Source: Saccharibacillus sp. O23
GTDB lineage: Bacteria > Bacillota > Bacilli > Paenibacillales > Paenibacillaceae
Assembly (NCBI RefSeq): GCF_002205895.1
Contig: NZ_NJDE01000001.1
Location: 124,001 to 188,000, forward strand
DNA: 64,000 bases
Direction: 5' to 3'
Below the pieces are notes generated by a model. That model had not been told where the DNA came from and did no database searches. It worked only from the letters and a program-made list of their open reading frames with translations. A program made the translations under genes and the position numbers. Of the stretch, positions 1 to 7,930 are shown in pieces (the stretch's first letter is position 1; the number at the start of each line of letters is the position of its first letter).

Positions 1-333
1 GCCGCGATACGGATTGACGGCTTCCGCGATCGGCCAATTCGGTTGACGCCGGAGCGCGTAAGCGACCAGCAGCGGCAAGACGCCGAAGACCAACAGGAGC
101 AGAATGCCGGGGATCAGATAACTCGGGAAAAAGGTCCGTTCGAGAATCGAAAGCGGCATGCCCATCTTCTCCCCGCTCGGATCGGCGATCAGCATGACGC
201 CGCCTCCGATCGCGCCGAGGCCGAGGATCATATGGAGCACGATCAAGACGAAAACGGCAGGCGAGATGCGGCGGCGGACGGTTTGAGATTGCGGCATTCG
301 GCTTACCGCTTGAGAGGGATTCGTATTTCGCAT
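1..333 (-). CDS. Membrane protein, 5' part (runs off left edge)
   Basis: An open minus-strand frame begins with ATG at 331-333 and stays open to base 1, giving 111 residues with no stop, so the gene continues outside the window. An AGGAGG site sits 8 bases before the start. A basic N-terminus of about 25 residues is followed by two hydrophobic stretches (about residues 27-48 and 70-92) with a short loop between them, and the visible part ends near an NPYRG sequence. It looks like a small integral membrane protein, but the family is not recognised. A perfect 7-bp inverted repeat 40 bases upstream suggests local repressor control. It lies beyond the terminator of the tail cluster and is probably chromosomal. 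Confidence 0.6.
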   Translation of the reverse strand, partial: MRNTNPSQAVSRMPQSQTVRRRISPAVFVLIVLHMILGLGAIGGGVMLIADPSGEKMGMPLSILERTFFPSYLIPGILLLLVFGVLPLLVAYALRRQPNWPIAEAVNPYRG

Positions 334-372
334 ATCCGGTTCCTCCTTCAAGATTTGTTTGCGTTAAAAGCA

Positions 373-392
373 TACGGTATGGGCTTACCGTA
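373..392. promoter_or_regulatory. Inverted repeat, operator-like
   Basis: TACGGTA and TACCGTA form a perfect 7-bp inverted repeat with a 6-base spacer. It lies 40-59 bases upstream of the membrane-protein start at 333. A TATGCT-like -10 on the minus strand overlaps the left arm. Size and placement fit a dimeric repressor site (TetR-like is a guess). No matching regulator gene is in view. Confidence 0.35.
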
Positions 393-448
393 ACGGAAAC
401 GGGCATCGAGACGCACGGACATGAGTCACAGCCGGATCTATAAAACAC

Positions 449-492
449 AAAAAAGCCTCGCCGAACTTCCGGAGTCGGAAATTCGGCGAGGC
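449..492 (-). terminator. Terminator of the tail/lysis operon
   Basis: Arms GCCTCGCCGAA (455-465) and TTCGGCGAGGC (482-492) form an 11-bp GC-rich stem with a T-run on the minus strand. It lies 40 bases after the amidase stop and marks the left end of the tail cluster. Confidence 0.85.
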
Positions 493-531
493 GGGGATTC
501 GAAGCGTTCGCAAACGACGATGCACGGATGG

Positions 532-1614
532 TCATACTGATTCGGACGAAACCGGCGGCGACGCAGAAATCAGTCCAGAGGCAGACCGCAGACGGTTCGC
601 CCGCTCATGCGCGGCGTCCGCCGCTTTCGTATCGCCGACTGCTTTGGCGCGATACCAAGCGGGCGACAGCCAGCGGAAGATCAGCTCCTGCGCGTTCAAC
701 TTGTGCAGCTTGATAGCCGCAGGCAGCTTGCGCCCCGCATCGTCGACACCTGCCGCGGAACGCAAATTGACGGCAAGGCGGTGAAAATGGTCCGCTTCCG
801 GCTGCTGACCCGCCGCTTTGGCCGCCGCCCAAGCGGGGCGCACGTACTCGGCAACCAGCGCCAGCGCAAGATCGGCCGGCAGCGGGACGAAGTCGGGCTG
901 CGCTGGTTGTGACGGTTGCCCCGACGACGAGGGCGGCGTGGTTGCGGAGCTTGCTGAGCCGGTTGCGGTGCCGGGCGAAACAGGCGAGCCTCCCGGCGGC
1001 GCAGCTTGAGGTGGCTTGACCGGGGAAGACGGCTGACCGGGCGACGACGACGAAGACCTGCCGAGTTCGGCCGAGACGTCCGCGATCAGATCCTTAAGCG
1101 TTCGCCCGCCGGCCTTGAGCGCGTTGTCGCAGTCGATCTTGCGCGCGGGGTCCAGCTGTTTATGGCTCGGGATAAAGAGATGCGGCGATTTGTTCCACTT
1201 GGCGCAGCAGTAGGCGAGATACCAGACAAACTTTTGATAAGCCGCTTCGAAATCGATGCCGCCCCCGTAACACAGTTCCACGCCCAATGCCGCATCGTTG
1301 GCGTTATAACCGAAACGTTCGTTGTCGGTCGTCACGTTGTAGAGCACATGCCAAGCTTTCTCCGCCGCGTCCGGCCCGGTTCCGGTCGGGATGATCTCCA
1401 AGATCCTTCGGTCGTCAATAAACGTATGCGCCGACGCAGACCGTCCAGTGAGCGTATTGAAATAGCGATAATGATTCTCTGCGTCCGCGCCCGGATTCCC
1501 CGTATCGTGCGCGACAAAAAAAACCGGCGCTCCGGTGGTTAACCGGAGGCCGGGCCTGGTGTTGGAGCGCTTGGCGATGTAGCAGCGCTCGATGGGGTAT
1601 TTGCTTAGATTCAA
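532..1614 (-). CDS. N-acetylmuramoyl-L-alanine amidase (endolysin)
   Basis: A 360-residue lytic enzyme that cleaves the amide between muramic acid and the peptide stem of peptidoglycan. The Amidase_2 (XlyA/CwlA-like) domain covers about residues 1-180. Candidate zinc ligands are His36 in VAHDTGN, a His near 151 in the SHKQLDP segment, and the Cys in KIDCDNAL. A Ser/Pro/Gly-rich linker (about 185-245) leads to a C-terminal region of about 110 residues, possibly for wall binding; part of it (AWAAAKAAGQ, AWYRAKAVGD) looks internally repeated. The start is TTG with a GGAGGAGG site 7-8 bases upstream. It is the last gene of the tail operon, directly after the holin. Its role here is release of the particles. 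Confidence 0.88.
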   Translation of the reverse strand: MNLSKYPIERCYIAKRSNTRPGLRLTTGAPVFFVAHDTGNPGADAENHYRYFNTLTGRSASAHTFIDDRRILEIIPTGTGPDAAEKAWHVLYNVTTDNERFGYNANDAALGVELCYGGGIDFEAAYQKFVWYLAYCCAKWNKSPHLFIPSHKQLDPARKIDCDNALKAGGRTLKDLIADVSAELGRSSSSSPGQPSSPVKPPQAAPPGGSPVSPGTATGSASSATTPPSSSGQPSQPAQPDFVPLPADLALALVAEYVRPAWAAAKAAGQQPEADHFHRLAVNLRSAAGVDDAGRKLPAAIKLHKLNAQELIFRWLSPAWYRAKAVGDTKAADAAHERANRLRSASGLISASPPVSSESV

Positions 1615-1635
1615 TGTTCTGCCTCCTCCGGCCGT

Positions 1636-2139
1636 TTAAGCCGTTTTGTTGTCTTCGGTCTCCGGAACTTTGGCCGCGACTTCTTCGGCTTTTTCCGCTT
1701 TTACCGACTCGGGCTGCTCTTCGGATATCAACTGCGGGTTTTCTGTCGGGCCGGACTTCGATTCGAAAATATGCACCGCGTTCCGTAAAATGTCCGGCAT
1801 CGGCACGCCCATCTTACCCATGTTCTCGATGACGGACAGCAACTCGTTAGCCAGATAAAAAAAGACGACCGCATCCCTGAACATATGCAGATTTCCCAAC
1901 CCTTTGTCGACCAAATGCGCGATGCCGACGACCGCAAAGATGGCGACCTTCCGAACGATGCCGACGAATCCTACTCGGCTGCGAAGTTCGCCCCGATACC
2001 ATGCCGCCGCCAAGCCTGTCAACCAGTCCACCACGACCAGCGCCAAAAGCAAATTAAGCAGCATATTCCACCCTCCAAATAAGAGGCCCAGCGCGGCCCC
2101 GATCGCCGCAGCCGCCCCCTTGATTATTTGCTCCCCCAT
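1636..2139 (-). CDS. Phage holin family protein
   Basis: A 167-residue small membrane protein of the toxin-secretion/phage-lysis holin type (TcdE/Holin_4 group). Hydrophobic segments lie at about residues 8-40 and 60-78 with a charged loop between. The GGWNMLLNLLLALVVVDWLTG segment is characteristic of the family. The C-terminal 45 residues are highly charged (Glu/Lys-rich) and presumably cytoplasmic. Such proteins form membrane lesions that let the endolysin reach the wall and set lysis timing. It lies 21 bases before the amidase gene, forming a holin-endolysin pair. Two strong hairpins separate it from the upstream structural genes, suggesting that lysis expression is held below structural expression. 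Confidence 0.85.
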   Translation of the reverse strand: MGEQIIKGAAAAIGAALGLLFGGWNMLLNLLLALVVVDWLTGLAAAWYRGELRSRVGFVGIVRKVAIFAVVGIAHLVDKGLGNLHMFRDAVVFFYLANELLSVIENMGKMGVPMPDILRNAVHIFESKSGPTENPQLISEEQPESVKAEKAEEVAAKVPETEDNKTA

Positions 2140-2167
2140 CCTCTATATCTCCCGTCAAATAAAATGA

Positions 2168-2226
2168 GCCCTCGGATGGTTCCGAGGGCGTGGCATAAAA
2201 ATAGCCGCCCCGATCTGGGGGCGGCT
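2168..2226 (-). terminator. Tandem hairpins before the lysis genes
   Basis: In transcription order: AGCCGCCCC/GGGGCGGCT (2203-2211 with 2218-2226), followed on the RNA by an ATTTTTA tract, then GCCCTCGGA/TCCGAGGGC (2168-2176 with 2181-2189), followed by CTCATTTTATTT. The first hairpin includes a base of the stop codon of the preceding small gene. Both look like leaky intrinsic terminators between the structural and lysis genes. Confidence 0.65.
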
Positions 2227-2357
2227 TACTTTTCGGCGAAGAATCCTACGCCTGCTTCTTCCAATTGTTCCTTAACCTGCGGCTTCAACGACTCTGGCAC
2301 AGCCTTGTATTCCAGCTTGCCTATGATAATACGATTCGCGAGCATCACAGCCAACAT
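2226..2357 (-). CDS. Small tail-cluster protein, CD1375-like
   Basis: A 43-codon gene starting at ATG 2355-2357 behind a near-perfect AGGAGGTG site 8 bases upstream. The protein is an aliphatic N-terminal helix (MLAVMLANRIIIGKLEY) followed by KAVPESLKPQVKEQLEEAG. This pattern of a short I/L helix, then V-P-x-x-L-K-x-x-V, resembles the CD1375-family small proteins that occupy the same slot (XkdX position) in phages of Bacillota. The function is unknown. The position between fibre and holin genes and the strong ribosome site support a real gene. The first tandem terminator hairpin begins at its stop codon. Confidence 0.7.
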   Translation of the reverse strand: MLAVMLANRIIIGKLEYKAVPESLKPQVKEQLEEAGVGFFAEK

Positions 2358-2413
2358 ATCTCGTTCACCTCCTCTCGTAATCTGCATAATCAGCCAGAGT
2401 AGAGCGCGGGTAA

Positions 2414-2779
2414 TTATTCATAAACGTGCATCACGATCTCCGTGATTACGTCTTCTTGCATTTCTTGTCCCGTTTCGAGCGCAGCAGCCTGCGCCGTCAG
2501 TGTGTCGATTTGGCGTTGAATCTTTGAAAGTTGTGTTTCCTCTGTTTCTGGGCTCGCCACGTAATCATAATATAATTCCGGTTTGTCTTCGCTGCTCTCG
2601 CTCGGAAGCTTGACCATCAGCATCGAAGAAAACCCGTCCCGCGTTTCTGGTTCAGGGATTTCCTCAATCATGAACCCGTTCGGTTCCGATTCTTCCAGCC
2701 CTTCAAACGGATTCATGTATTGGTTGAAAATTTTAGCCCGACCGTTAATCGGCTCTCCATAAGTCAAATAAATACTCAA
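2414..2779 (-). CDS. Tail-cluster protein of unknown function (XkdW position)
   Basis: A 121-residue acidic soluble protein located just after the fibre gene, 14 bases downstream. The N-terminal half is rich in Pro, Glu and Phe (YMNPFEGLEESEPNGF); the C-terminal half holds a predicted amphipathic coiled coil (about residues 84-108, SKIQRQIDTLTAQAAALE). In PBSX-type clusters this position holds XkdW or a fibre-associated chaperone or assembly protein, so a role in fibre assembly or trimerisation is plausible but inferred. No family was recognised with confidence. Base composition is lower in GC than the chromosomal genes, like the distal part of the fibre gene. Confidence 0.65.
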   Translation of the reverse strand: MSIYLTYGEPINGRAKIFNQYMNPFEGLEESEPNGFMIEEIPEPETRDGFSSMLMVKLPSESSEDKPELYYDYVASPETEETQLSKIQRQIDTLTAQAAALETGQEMQEDVITEIVMHVYE

Positions 2780-2793
2780 AATTCCCCTCTCCC

Positions 2794-4341
2794 TTATCCG
2801 TAGAATATATCAGCAGAAGCGTAACAATAGGTCGAATTTCCGTTACCCGCCTGTTTACGCACGAACGAAAGTTTCAGTGTATTGTTTTTGTTCAGCGAGC
2901 TTATTACGGTATCCGCCTTCCCGTTTTGGTCATAGACGGCCGTAGCGAGTCCGGTAGCAAAGTTCAACGCAACGCTTATAAGGCTCCCGTTCTGGGATGT
3001 GGAGTAGGGATGGGCGATTGTTATTGTGGTCGTATTATCCGAAATCCGTAAATCCGTTTGCGTAGGATCATAAGAAAGGGAAAAGCTGCCTTCGCCGTTA
3101 ATATGCCGGTACGCAAATGATACGATATGGGATTGTAACCCGCCCGGGAAGGTCGCAATTACAAGTTCTGTCCCGGCGACCGTACCCAAATACGTGGATT
3201 GTTCTACCCGCACCCTACCGGCACGGCTACGGATAATTCTGTTCACTCCGGCTGCTAATTCATCGCCGGTTGGAATCCCGTCGCCGTCCGCGTCCGCAAC
3301 TGTCCCACCTTGTCCAATGATCGCGCTGCGAACTTTTGTCTTAGTATCATTGGATAATTGAAAAAGCAAACGACTGTCCACGTCATTGTTCCACGACTGC
3401 AAATTAGCCCCGTAGTGGAGCGCAGCCTGCGAAAAGAACTTGTCGCCGGATGTTGTACTAGAAGACACCCCTAACCGAACTCGCAGCCCTGTGACGCCGC
3501 TTCCGAGTATGACCGTGACATATTTTCTGTGCAAACCCGCATCTGCGGTGGATGCTACGCTGCCGAGGACATTACCCAACTGGTCTACTAGCTCAATATA
3601 CGAATACCCGGTCCCGGTTCCGGGATTATTGAAGTACACGGACGCGGTGTATTGAGCGGTTCCCGCTACGGGAATTAGGTCGGATTCCAAGTAGCGGAAC
3701 GCCCCGGCTGCTGTCCCAGAAAAACGGAAGACGCCTGAGAAAGGCCCGGTATCCGCGCCGTACACCCAAGCAGCGACGCCCGAAGTATTGACTTGTCGCC
3801 ACCCAGAAAAACCCATTGTCGCTCCGCCGTTTGGAAGAAGATTCGAGGGCCGGTTTGCGTCCATTTTGAGAGCCAAGTCAACTTCAGTCGCTACTCGCGC
3901 CCAGTCCTGCCAAAACGCATTACTATCCCGCTTCGATCGCGTCCACTGCCGAGCCGTCTTATCCGTCTGCACAGCACCCGTGTACAGCTCGTAAAAAATC
4001 TGATACCCGCCCGATCCCGCACGCATCGTCAGCACATACCCATTCGCAGCCGGCCAGCCTGCCGCTGCATTGCTCACTTTAAACATGCTCACCCCGTCCG
4101 GATAAGCCCGCCCCTGCGCGTCCGGCGCGGCGTTCACCAGCACCGAAGCCGCCAGATAGTTATCCGCCAACCGCAGCATATCCTGCTTCCCTTCCGTCAG
4201 CCGTTTCACCTGCTCGGCCAACTGCTCCTCCGACACCGCCCCGCTGTCGATCGCCTGAATCAGGTCCACAAAATACTGCCGATTCACGTTCTCGTTTCCG
4301 AGCGGGATCGGCAGGTTCAAATTCGTCGTTTTTTCCGGCAT
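2794..4341 (-). CDS. Tail fibre / receptor-binding protein
   Basis: A 515-residue protein. The start is ATG 4339-4341 overlapping the previous gene's stop (TAATG), with GGAGGT upstream; longer in-frame starts lie inside the neighbouring gene and are rejected. The first ~60 residues are the baseplate-attachment part with a short heptad-like segment (VSEEQLAEQVKRLTEGKQDM). Residues about 75-150 resemble the fibre repeat region that often carries W-x-x-W motifs in prophage fibres (ARQWTRSKRDSNAFWQDWARV). Residues about 160-300 look like a carbohydrate-binding jelly-roll domain. The C-terminal ~200 residues are Thr/Ser-rich beta structure without a recognised family. The fibre probably determines the target strain. 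GC content falls in the distal part, as expected for a rapidly exchanged receptor-binding tip. Confidence 0.82.
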   Translation of the reverse strand: MPEKTTNLNLPIPLGNENVNRQYFVDLIQAIDSGAVSEEQLAEQVKRLTEGKQDMLRLADNYLAASVLVNAAPDAQGRAYPDGVSMFKVSNAAAGWPAANGYVLTMRAGSGGYQIFYELYTGAVQTDKTARQWTRSKRDSNAFWQDWARVATEVDLALKMDANRPSNLLPNGGATMGFSGWRQVNTSGVAAWVYGADTGPFSGVFRFSGTAAGAFRYLESDLIPVAGTAQYTASVYFNNPGTGTGYSYIELVDQLGNVLGSVASTADAGLHRKYVTVILGSGVTGLRVRLGVSSSTTSGDKFFSQAALHYGANLQSWNNDVDSRLLFQLSNDTKTKVRSAIIGQGGTVADADGDGIPTGDELAAGVNRIIRSRAGRVRVEQSTYLGTVAGTELVIATFPGGLQSHIVSFAYRHINGEGSFSLSYDPTQTDLRISDNTTTITIAHPYSTSQNGSLISVALNFATGLATAVYDQNGKADTVISSLNKNNTLKLSFVRKQAGNGNSTYCYASADIFYG

Positions 4342-4976
4342 TATTTCCAGACCTCCAGTTCGTTCCAAGTATGATGAAGCGCGTCGAATTGATCCCATGT
4401 CAGCTTCTTGCTGTCGAGTTCGTCCCAACGCAGATACGTAAACGCGTATTCGACCGCCAGATGCGCCGGCTTGATGTTCTCGATCGCCGCTTTCAGATCG
4501 TCCAGATTCGGCGGCAGGCCGCGCGTTCCGACGAACGTGATCGTGAACGCCCACTCTTGCGGCCGGAACTCCACGTCGATCTCGCCCTGCTCATACGCCG
4601 CCGCCACGTTCCGAACCATTTTGCCGGAAAAGACGCCGCCGCCGCGCAGCTTCGATTCTACGACGGAACGCCGCTGCTCGATCGGTTTGGACGAATCGAC
4701 GGCGATATCCAGCTCACGCTCCCAGATCTCCAGCCCCCAAGTCGCCGTACGCACGAAAAACTGATCCAACGTCTCATTCAGCGCCGTGTAAAGCAGGTCC
4801 ATTTCCTGCCCTTTGGTTTCGGCATCCGAGCGCATGATCCGCGACGTCTCGTAATAACCCGGCAGATACGAAAAAAGCTCCTGTCCTTTGGGAGAACGAG
4901 GAAGCTCTTCGTCGTACACGGCAGCCAACGTCGAAGCGACGTCGGCCTTTTTCTGCCCTTCCAATCCGTTAGGCAT
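4341..4976 (-). CDS. xkdU: Baseplate wedge protein XkdU/YmfQ family
   Basis: A 211-residue protein of the DUF2313/YmfQ family, found after baseplate J in Mu- and PBSX-like contractile tails. The family pattern is visible: an N-terminal tract of LFSYLPGYYETS with multiple acidic helices, LETLD-like segment (NETLDQFF), the conserved ATWGLEIWERELDI region, and the C-terminal FTYLRWDELD segment. It connects the baseplate wedge to the fibre. The gene overlaps xkdT by 8 bases upstream and shares one base with the fibre start, so translation is coupled on both sides. High GC, like the 3' half of xkdT. Confidence 0.88.
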   Translation of the reverse strand: MPNGLEGQKKADVASTLAAVYDEELPRSPKGQELFSYLPGYYETSRIMRSDAETKGQEMDLLYTALNETLDQFFVRTATWGLEIWERELDIAVDSSKPIEQRRSVVESKLRGGGVFSGKMVRNVAAAYEQGEIDVEFRPQEWAFTITFVGTRGLPPNLDDLKAAIENIKPAHLAVEYAFTYLRWDELDSKKLTWDQFDALHHTWNELEVWK

Positions 4977-6108
4977 GAACCGTCACCGTCCCCAGCACCG
5001 CCACCTGATGCGCCTTCATCTCGATGTTCCGATCGCTGGACCCGTTTACTTTCAGGTCGACATAGTCGATCAGAGGCGGAATATCGAGCAGGATCGCCGC
5101 GATGCGCGTATAACGAACGAGCGGGTCGCGAAAAGCCAACTGCTTGAGATAAGACGTTACGCCTTCCTCGATCTGCCTTTTCACGTCCGCCGTAGTCGCA
5201 CCGCTGGCAAGCGTCGGCGTCACTTCAATGTTGATCGCGACTTCCTCGGCGGGCATCACGGTCACGATCGGGCCGGCCGGAGCCGCGCCTTCGCCCTGTC
5301 CGTCCCGCGTCGGGTCGATGACCTGCTGCACCGCCGAGACGATCGAAGCGCTTGCGGCGCGTTTGTCGTTGTCGAGCAGGTAGATGCCTACCGTGCCGGG
5401 GCCTTTCCAGAGTGGAATGACGCGGCTCGCGCCGACGCCCGGCACTTCGCCCGCCCACTGCATGTACTGCGCTTTGTTGCCGCTGGTGCCTTGATTGCGG
5501 ACTTTGGCATAGAAGCGTTCCAGCAGCGACATGTCGCTCTCGATGTCCGTGCCGCCTTCCAACTCTTGGGCGTTGGTCAAAGACTTGATCCCATTTAGAG
5601 GAGTAGAAAGAACATTAATTGCTCCAGCAGGAACGTTGGAGGCTTTCCCTGCTTCTAATGCTTGAATGGGAACGCTCCCTTTTCCATTCGAATCCAGCGT
5701 TAGCGCAGTGCTCGTTACGTATTCAAGAGCAGCTTCTGTGATCATCTCGTCCGTTTGAGTCGATACTACTGTCCCTGCCGGGACCGTCTTACCTGCAACG
5801 CCCTCGAGACTAATTGAACCTGTTGCGTAGGTTGCTTGACGACGAACGATTCCGTGTTCGCTGGCGCGTAAATCCAACTCTTCTGACCGAAAATTCGGAT
5901 CGTCGCTAGCCGCCGTGCTTGCAAACCCGCGTCGCAATAGATCTTTGGCCCATAAAACTGTTTCGGCCAACATAAACGCTGTAGGGGCCTGCATATCCCA
6001 AGCCAGAGATCCTTCTGACTTATCCAAATGCTCAGGCAATCGATCTAACATGCGCTGCATAATTGCCTGTTCGGTTTGATCTTGCAAATAGTCTGGCAAA
6101 CTGCTCAT
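4969..6108 (-). CDS. xkdT: Baseplate J family protein (XkdT)
   Basis: A 379-residue baseplate wedge protein of the gpJ/XkdT family. The start is ATG 6106-6108 in an ATGA overlap with xkdS, with AGGTGAGG upstream. Family features: N-terminal DYLQDQTEQAIMQRMLDRLP, GSLAWDMQAP, LDLRASEHGIVRRQATYA, the GTVVSTQTDEMI segment, the Ala/Gly-rich PAGAINVL region, and the C-terminal TVMPAEEVAINIEVTPTL. Together with XkdU and XkdS it forms the wedges that change state when the sheath contracts. The gene is a visible mosaic: codons 5' of about base 5,580 are AT-rich while the 3' portion is GC-rich, with the switch next to LTN-AQELEGG. Confidence 0.92.
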   Translation of the reverse strand: MSSLPDYLQDQTEQAIMQRMLDRLPEHLDKSEGSLAWDMQAPTAFMLAETVLWAKDLLRRGFASTAASDDPNFRSEELDLRASEHGIVRRQATYATGSISLEGVAGKTVPAGTVVSTQTDEMITEAALEYVTSTALTLDSNGKGSVPIQALEAGKASNVPAGAINVLSTPLNGIKSLTNAQELEGGTDIESDMSLLERFYAKVRNQGTSGNKAQYMQWAGEVPGVGASRVIPLWKGPGTVGIYLLDNDKRAASASIVSAVQQVIDPTRDGQGEGAAPAGPIVTVMPAEEVAINIEVTPTLASGATTADVKRQIEEGVTSYLKQLAFRDPLVRYTRIAAILLDIPPLIDYVDLKVNGSSDRNIEMKAHQVAVLGTVTVHA

Positions 6109-6569
6109 ATCCTCACCTCGCTTTGCAGAATTTGATGCTCGTGATATACATTGATAATCCTGCACGTAAATGTACATTTGTCTCCGTTCCAAACAAAAGC
6201 GAATTGATCTACGTCGGCTGTTCTAAGATCTACCATAAGCGCTTCTTTGACCATTCTTGAAACTTCGCTCTCAATCAGGCTCTTGGCATAAGAAGAACCA
6301 ACCAATTCATCCAGTTCATGACCGTAGTTTCTAGAATAAATGATGTGATGATAACGAGGCGTTTTGATCGCCTTTTGACACCACTGCATCCATGCCTGAG
6401 TCTCGCTGCATACTGCAGCTTTTCCAGTTGAAGATATAACGAACTCTCCGGAATCGAAGTCGTATAGCCAACTCTGTCCGAAAAAGACTTCGTTCTGCTT
6501 AGCTTCAAAAAAATCTTCCGCATTCGGCAAATTCCTAACTGCTCTGCCTACCGGAAATAAACTATCCAT
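6105..6569 (-). CDS. xkdS: Baseplate protein XkdS (DUF2634)
   Basis: A 154-residue protein of the DUF2634/XkdS family, a gp25-like baseplate component. Recognisable segments are SGEFVISSTGKAAV (the conserved strand before WMQWCQKAI), TPRYHHIIYSRNYGHELDELVG, and the C-terminal beta region DQFAFVWNGDKCTFTCRI. The start used is ATG 6567-6569; a TTG one codon earlier is possible. It overlaps xkdR by 8 bases and xkdT by 4 (ATGA). It lies wholly in the low-GC block. Confidence 0.9.
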   Translation of the reverse strand: MDSLFPVGRAVRNLPNAEDFFEAKQNEVFFGQSWLYDFDSGEFVISSTGKAAVCSETQAWMQWCQKAIKTPRYHHIIYSRNYGHELDELVGSSYAKSLIESEVSRMVKEALMVDLRTADVDQFAFVWNGDKCTFTCRIINVYHEHQILQSEVRI

Positions 6570-6957
6570 CAATGGTCACCACCTTACAAATAACCACGAC
6601 TTCATTACCGCCGAGAATCCGAATAGCAAGAACACGATCTCCTGCTTTTAAAGCGTTCGCCAACTGCCAATTTGCTTCTTCGATCTCTGTATTTTCGAAT
6701 TCAAATCCTTGCGGTTCCGAATCTTCTGATGAAGAACTTAAGACTTTCGCTTTCTCTTTTCTAGCAGGAAGTGTAAGCCTGCCGGGAAGTTCAGCTACCA
6801 AATAATCTTTAAGTTCGTACTTAAAGTCGTCTAATTTCAGTCCCGACGAAGTGATCGTGCCTAAAACGCCTCCTACTCCGCCAACCGCTTGTTGGGTCTT
6901 GTTATTCATAAATGCATGCACGACATCCACCAACTCGGCGTAAGGATCAGTAGCCAA
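6562..6957 (-). CDS. xkdR: Baseplate/hub protein XkdR (DUF2577)
   Basis: A 131-residue protein of the DUF2577/XkdR family, found between XkdQ and XkdS in PBSX-type tails. It has a helical N-terminus (DPYAELVDVVHAFMNN) and a C-terminal OB-like beta domain with KAGDRVLAIRILGGNEVVVI, the family's typical ending. The most likely start is TTG 6955-6957 behind AAAGGAGG at 7-base spacing; an in-frame TTG further upstream (6978) has no such site. It overlaps xkdQ by 11 bases. Thought to plug or decorate the central hub. Confidence 0.85.
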   Translation of the reverse strand: MATDPYAELVDVVHAFMNNKTQQAVGGVGGVLGTITSSGLKLDDFKYELKDYLVAELPGRLTLPARKEKAKVLSSSSEDSEPQGFEFENTEIEEANWQLANALKAGDRVLAIRILGGNEVVVICKVVTIDG

Positions 6958-7930
6958 TATAAAACCTCCTTTTGACAAAATCGCTAGATGCCAACTCGAG
7001 ATTTAAGACGCCGGGTTCTCCCAATTGTCTACTCAGCGATACGACAATCAATTTCATGCCCAGCAAATGAACAGCATCGCCGGCACGTATTGTATTAATG
7101 TCCGGAAGCGTTACAGTAAATGATTGCTGAATTCCGTTTAAGTAGCTGGCAGCGAGTTTTTTCGCAGCTGAGCTCGTTTTGGTTTTTTCGTCCTGAACTA
7201 ATTTTTGAAGGGTCCCAAGTTCTTCCGTATACTTCGATAACACGGCAAGCACATGTGATGCCTCATCGCCAACTGGTTCTGAGGGCGACAAGACCTTCAC
7301 TCTAGTTACGGCCCCTTCTAAAGTGCGGTTTTGATTTAAATTAATAAAATCGCTCAATTCGTGTACGGTTTCATTGCTACCGATCTTGTAAAGCTGCAAG
7401 CCGTTATTCGTCATTCTAGGATGATACATATCGCCGCCTGCTTTTACTGTTTCATACAAATCCGATGCGATCATCGAATATAAGGTTCTTGCTCGATAAA
7501 CAGACTTACCTAACTTTTCGCCGGTATCGGAGAGATCGGGATCAAGTACGATATTCCAATCCTTCGCATATTTTCTTAAGCGTTGAGTGGCCGACTGTCC
7601 TTTAGGAAATAAATATTCATCTTCGGATTTGCTCAAATAAATCGTTCTATCGTACACGGTCAAAGAGATATTTCTGTTTCCGCTTCCTTGACTATCAACC
7701 TCCCAAATGACACCTGGATGCAGCAGAGGAGCCAATTTGCTTTTTTGATAGGGGATTCCGCTGATCCTAACTTCCATGCCTGGAGAAAAACTGGGCAATT
7801 TTGAATCCGACTCACGAATCAAGGTAATATTGGCATGGTAAGCAATTTGACTCAAAGAATCGTTTAAAGCGATTTTTTCGACCAATCCCGTAACATCGTG
7901 TTCGTTTTCCACAATGACTTTGTAATTCAC
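6947..7930 (-). CDS. xkdQ: Tail hub protein XkdQ (late control D-like)
   Basis: A 327-residue protein of the XkdQ family, homologous to gpD/gp27-type hubs that join the tube to the spike. Visible are the N-terminal beta segments (VTGLVEKIALNDSL, HANITLIRES), the GMEVRISGIP strand, the YDRTIYLSKSEDEYLFPKG motif that is highly conserved in XkdQ, and C-terminal RAGDAVHLLGMKLIVVSLSR. The start is GTG 7928-7930 in a GTGA overlap with the LysM gene's stop, so coupled translation is expected. Low GC. Confidence 0.9.
   Translation of the reverse strand: MNYKVIVENEHDVTGLVEKIALNDSLSQIAYHANITLIRESDSKLPSFSPGMEVRISGIPYQKSKLAPLLHPGVIWEVDSQGSGNRNISLTVYDRTIYLSKSEDEYLFPKGQSATQRLRKYAKDWNIVLDPDLSDTGEKLGKSVYRARTLYSMIASDLYETVKAGGDMYHPRMTNNGLQLYKIGSNETVHELSDFINLNQNRTLEGAVTRVKVLSPSEPVGDEASHVLAVLSKYTEELGTLQKLVQDEKTKTSSAAKKLAASYLNGIQQSFTVTLPDINTIRAGDAVHLLGMKLIVVSLSRQLGEPGVLNLELASSDFVKRRFYIGY

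Noticed and set aside
43-393. Plus-strand frame of 116 codons at the left edge
   Set aside because: The minus-strand frame on the same bases encodes membrane helices and has an AGGAGG site; the plus-strand reading is charged low-complexity.
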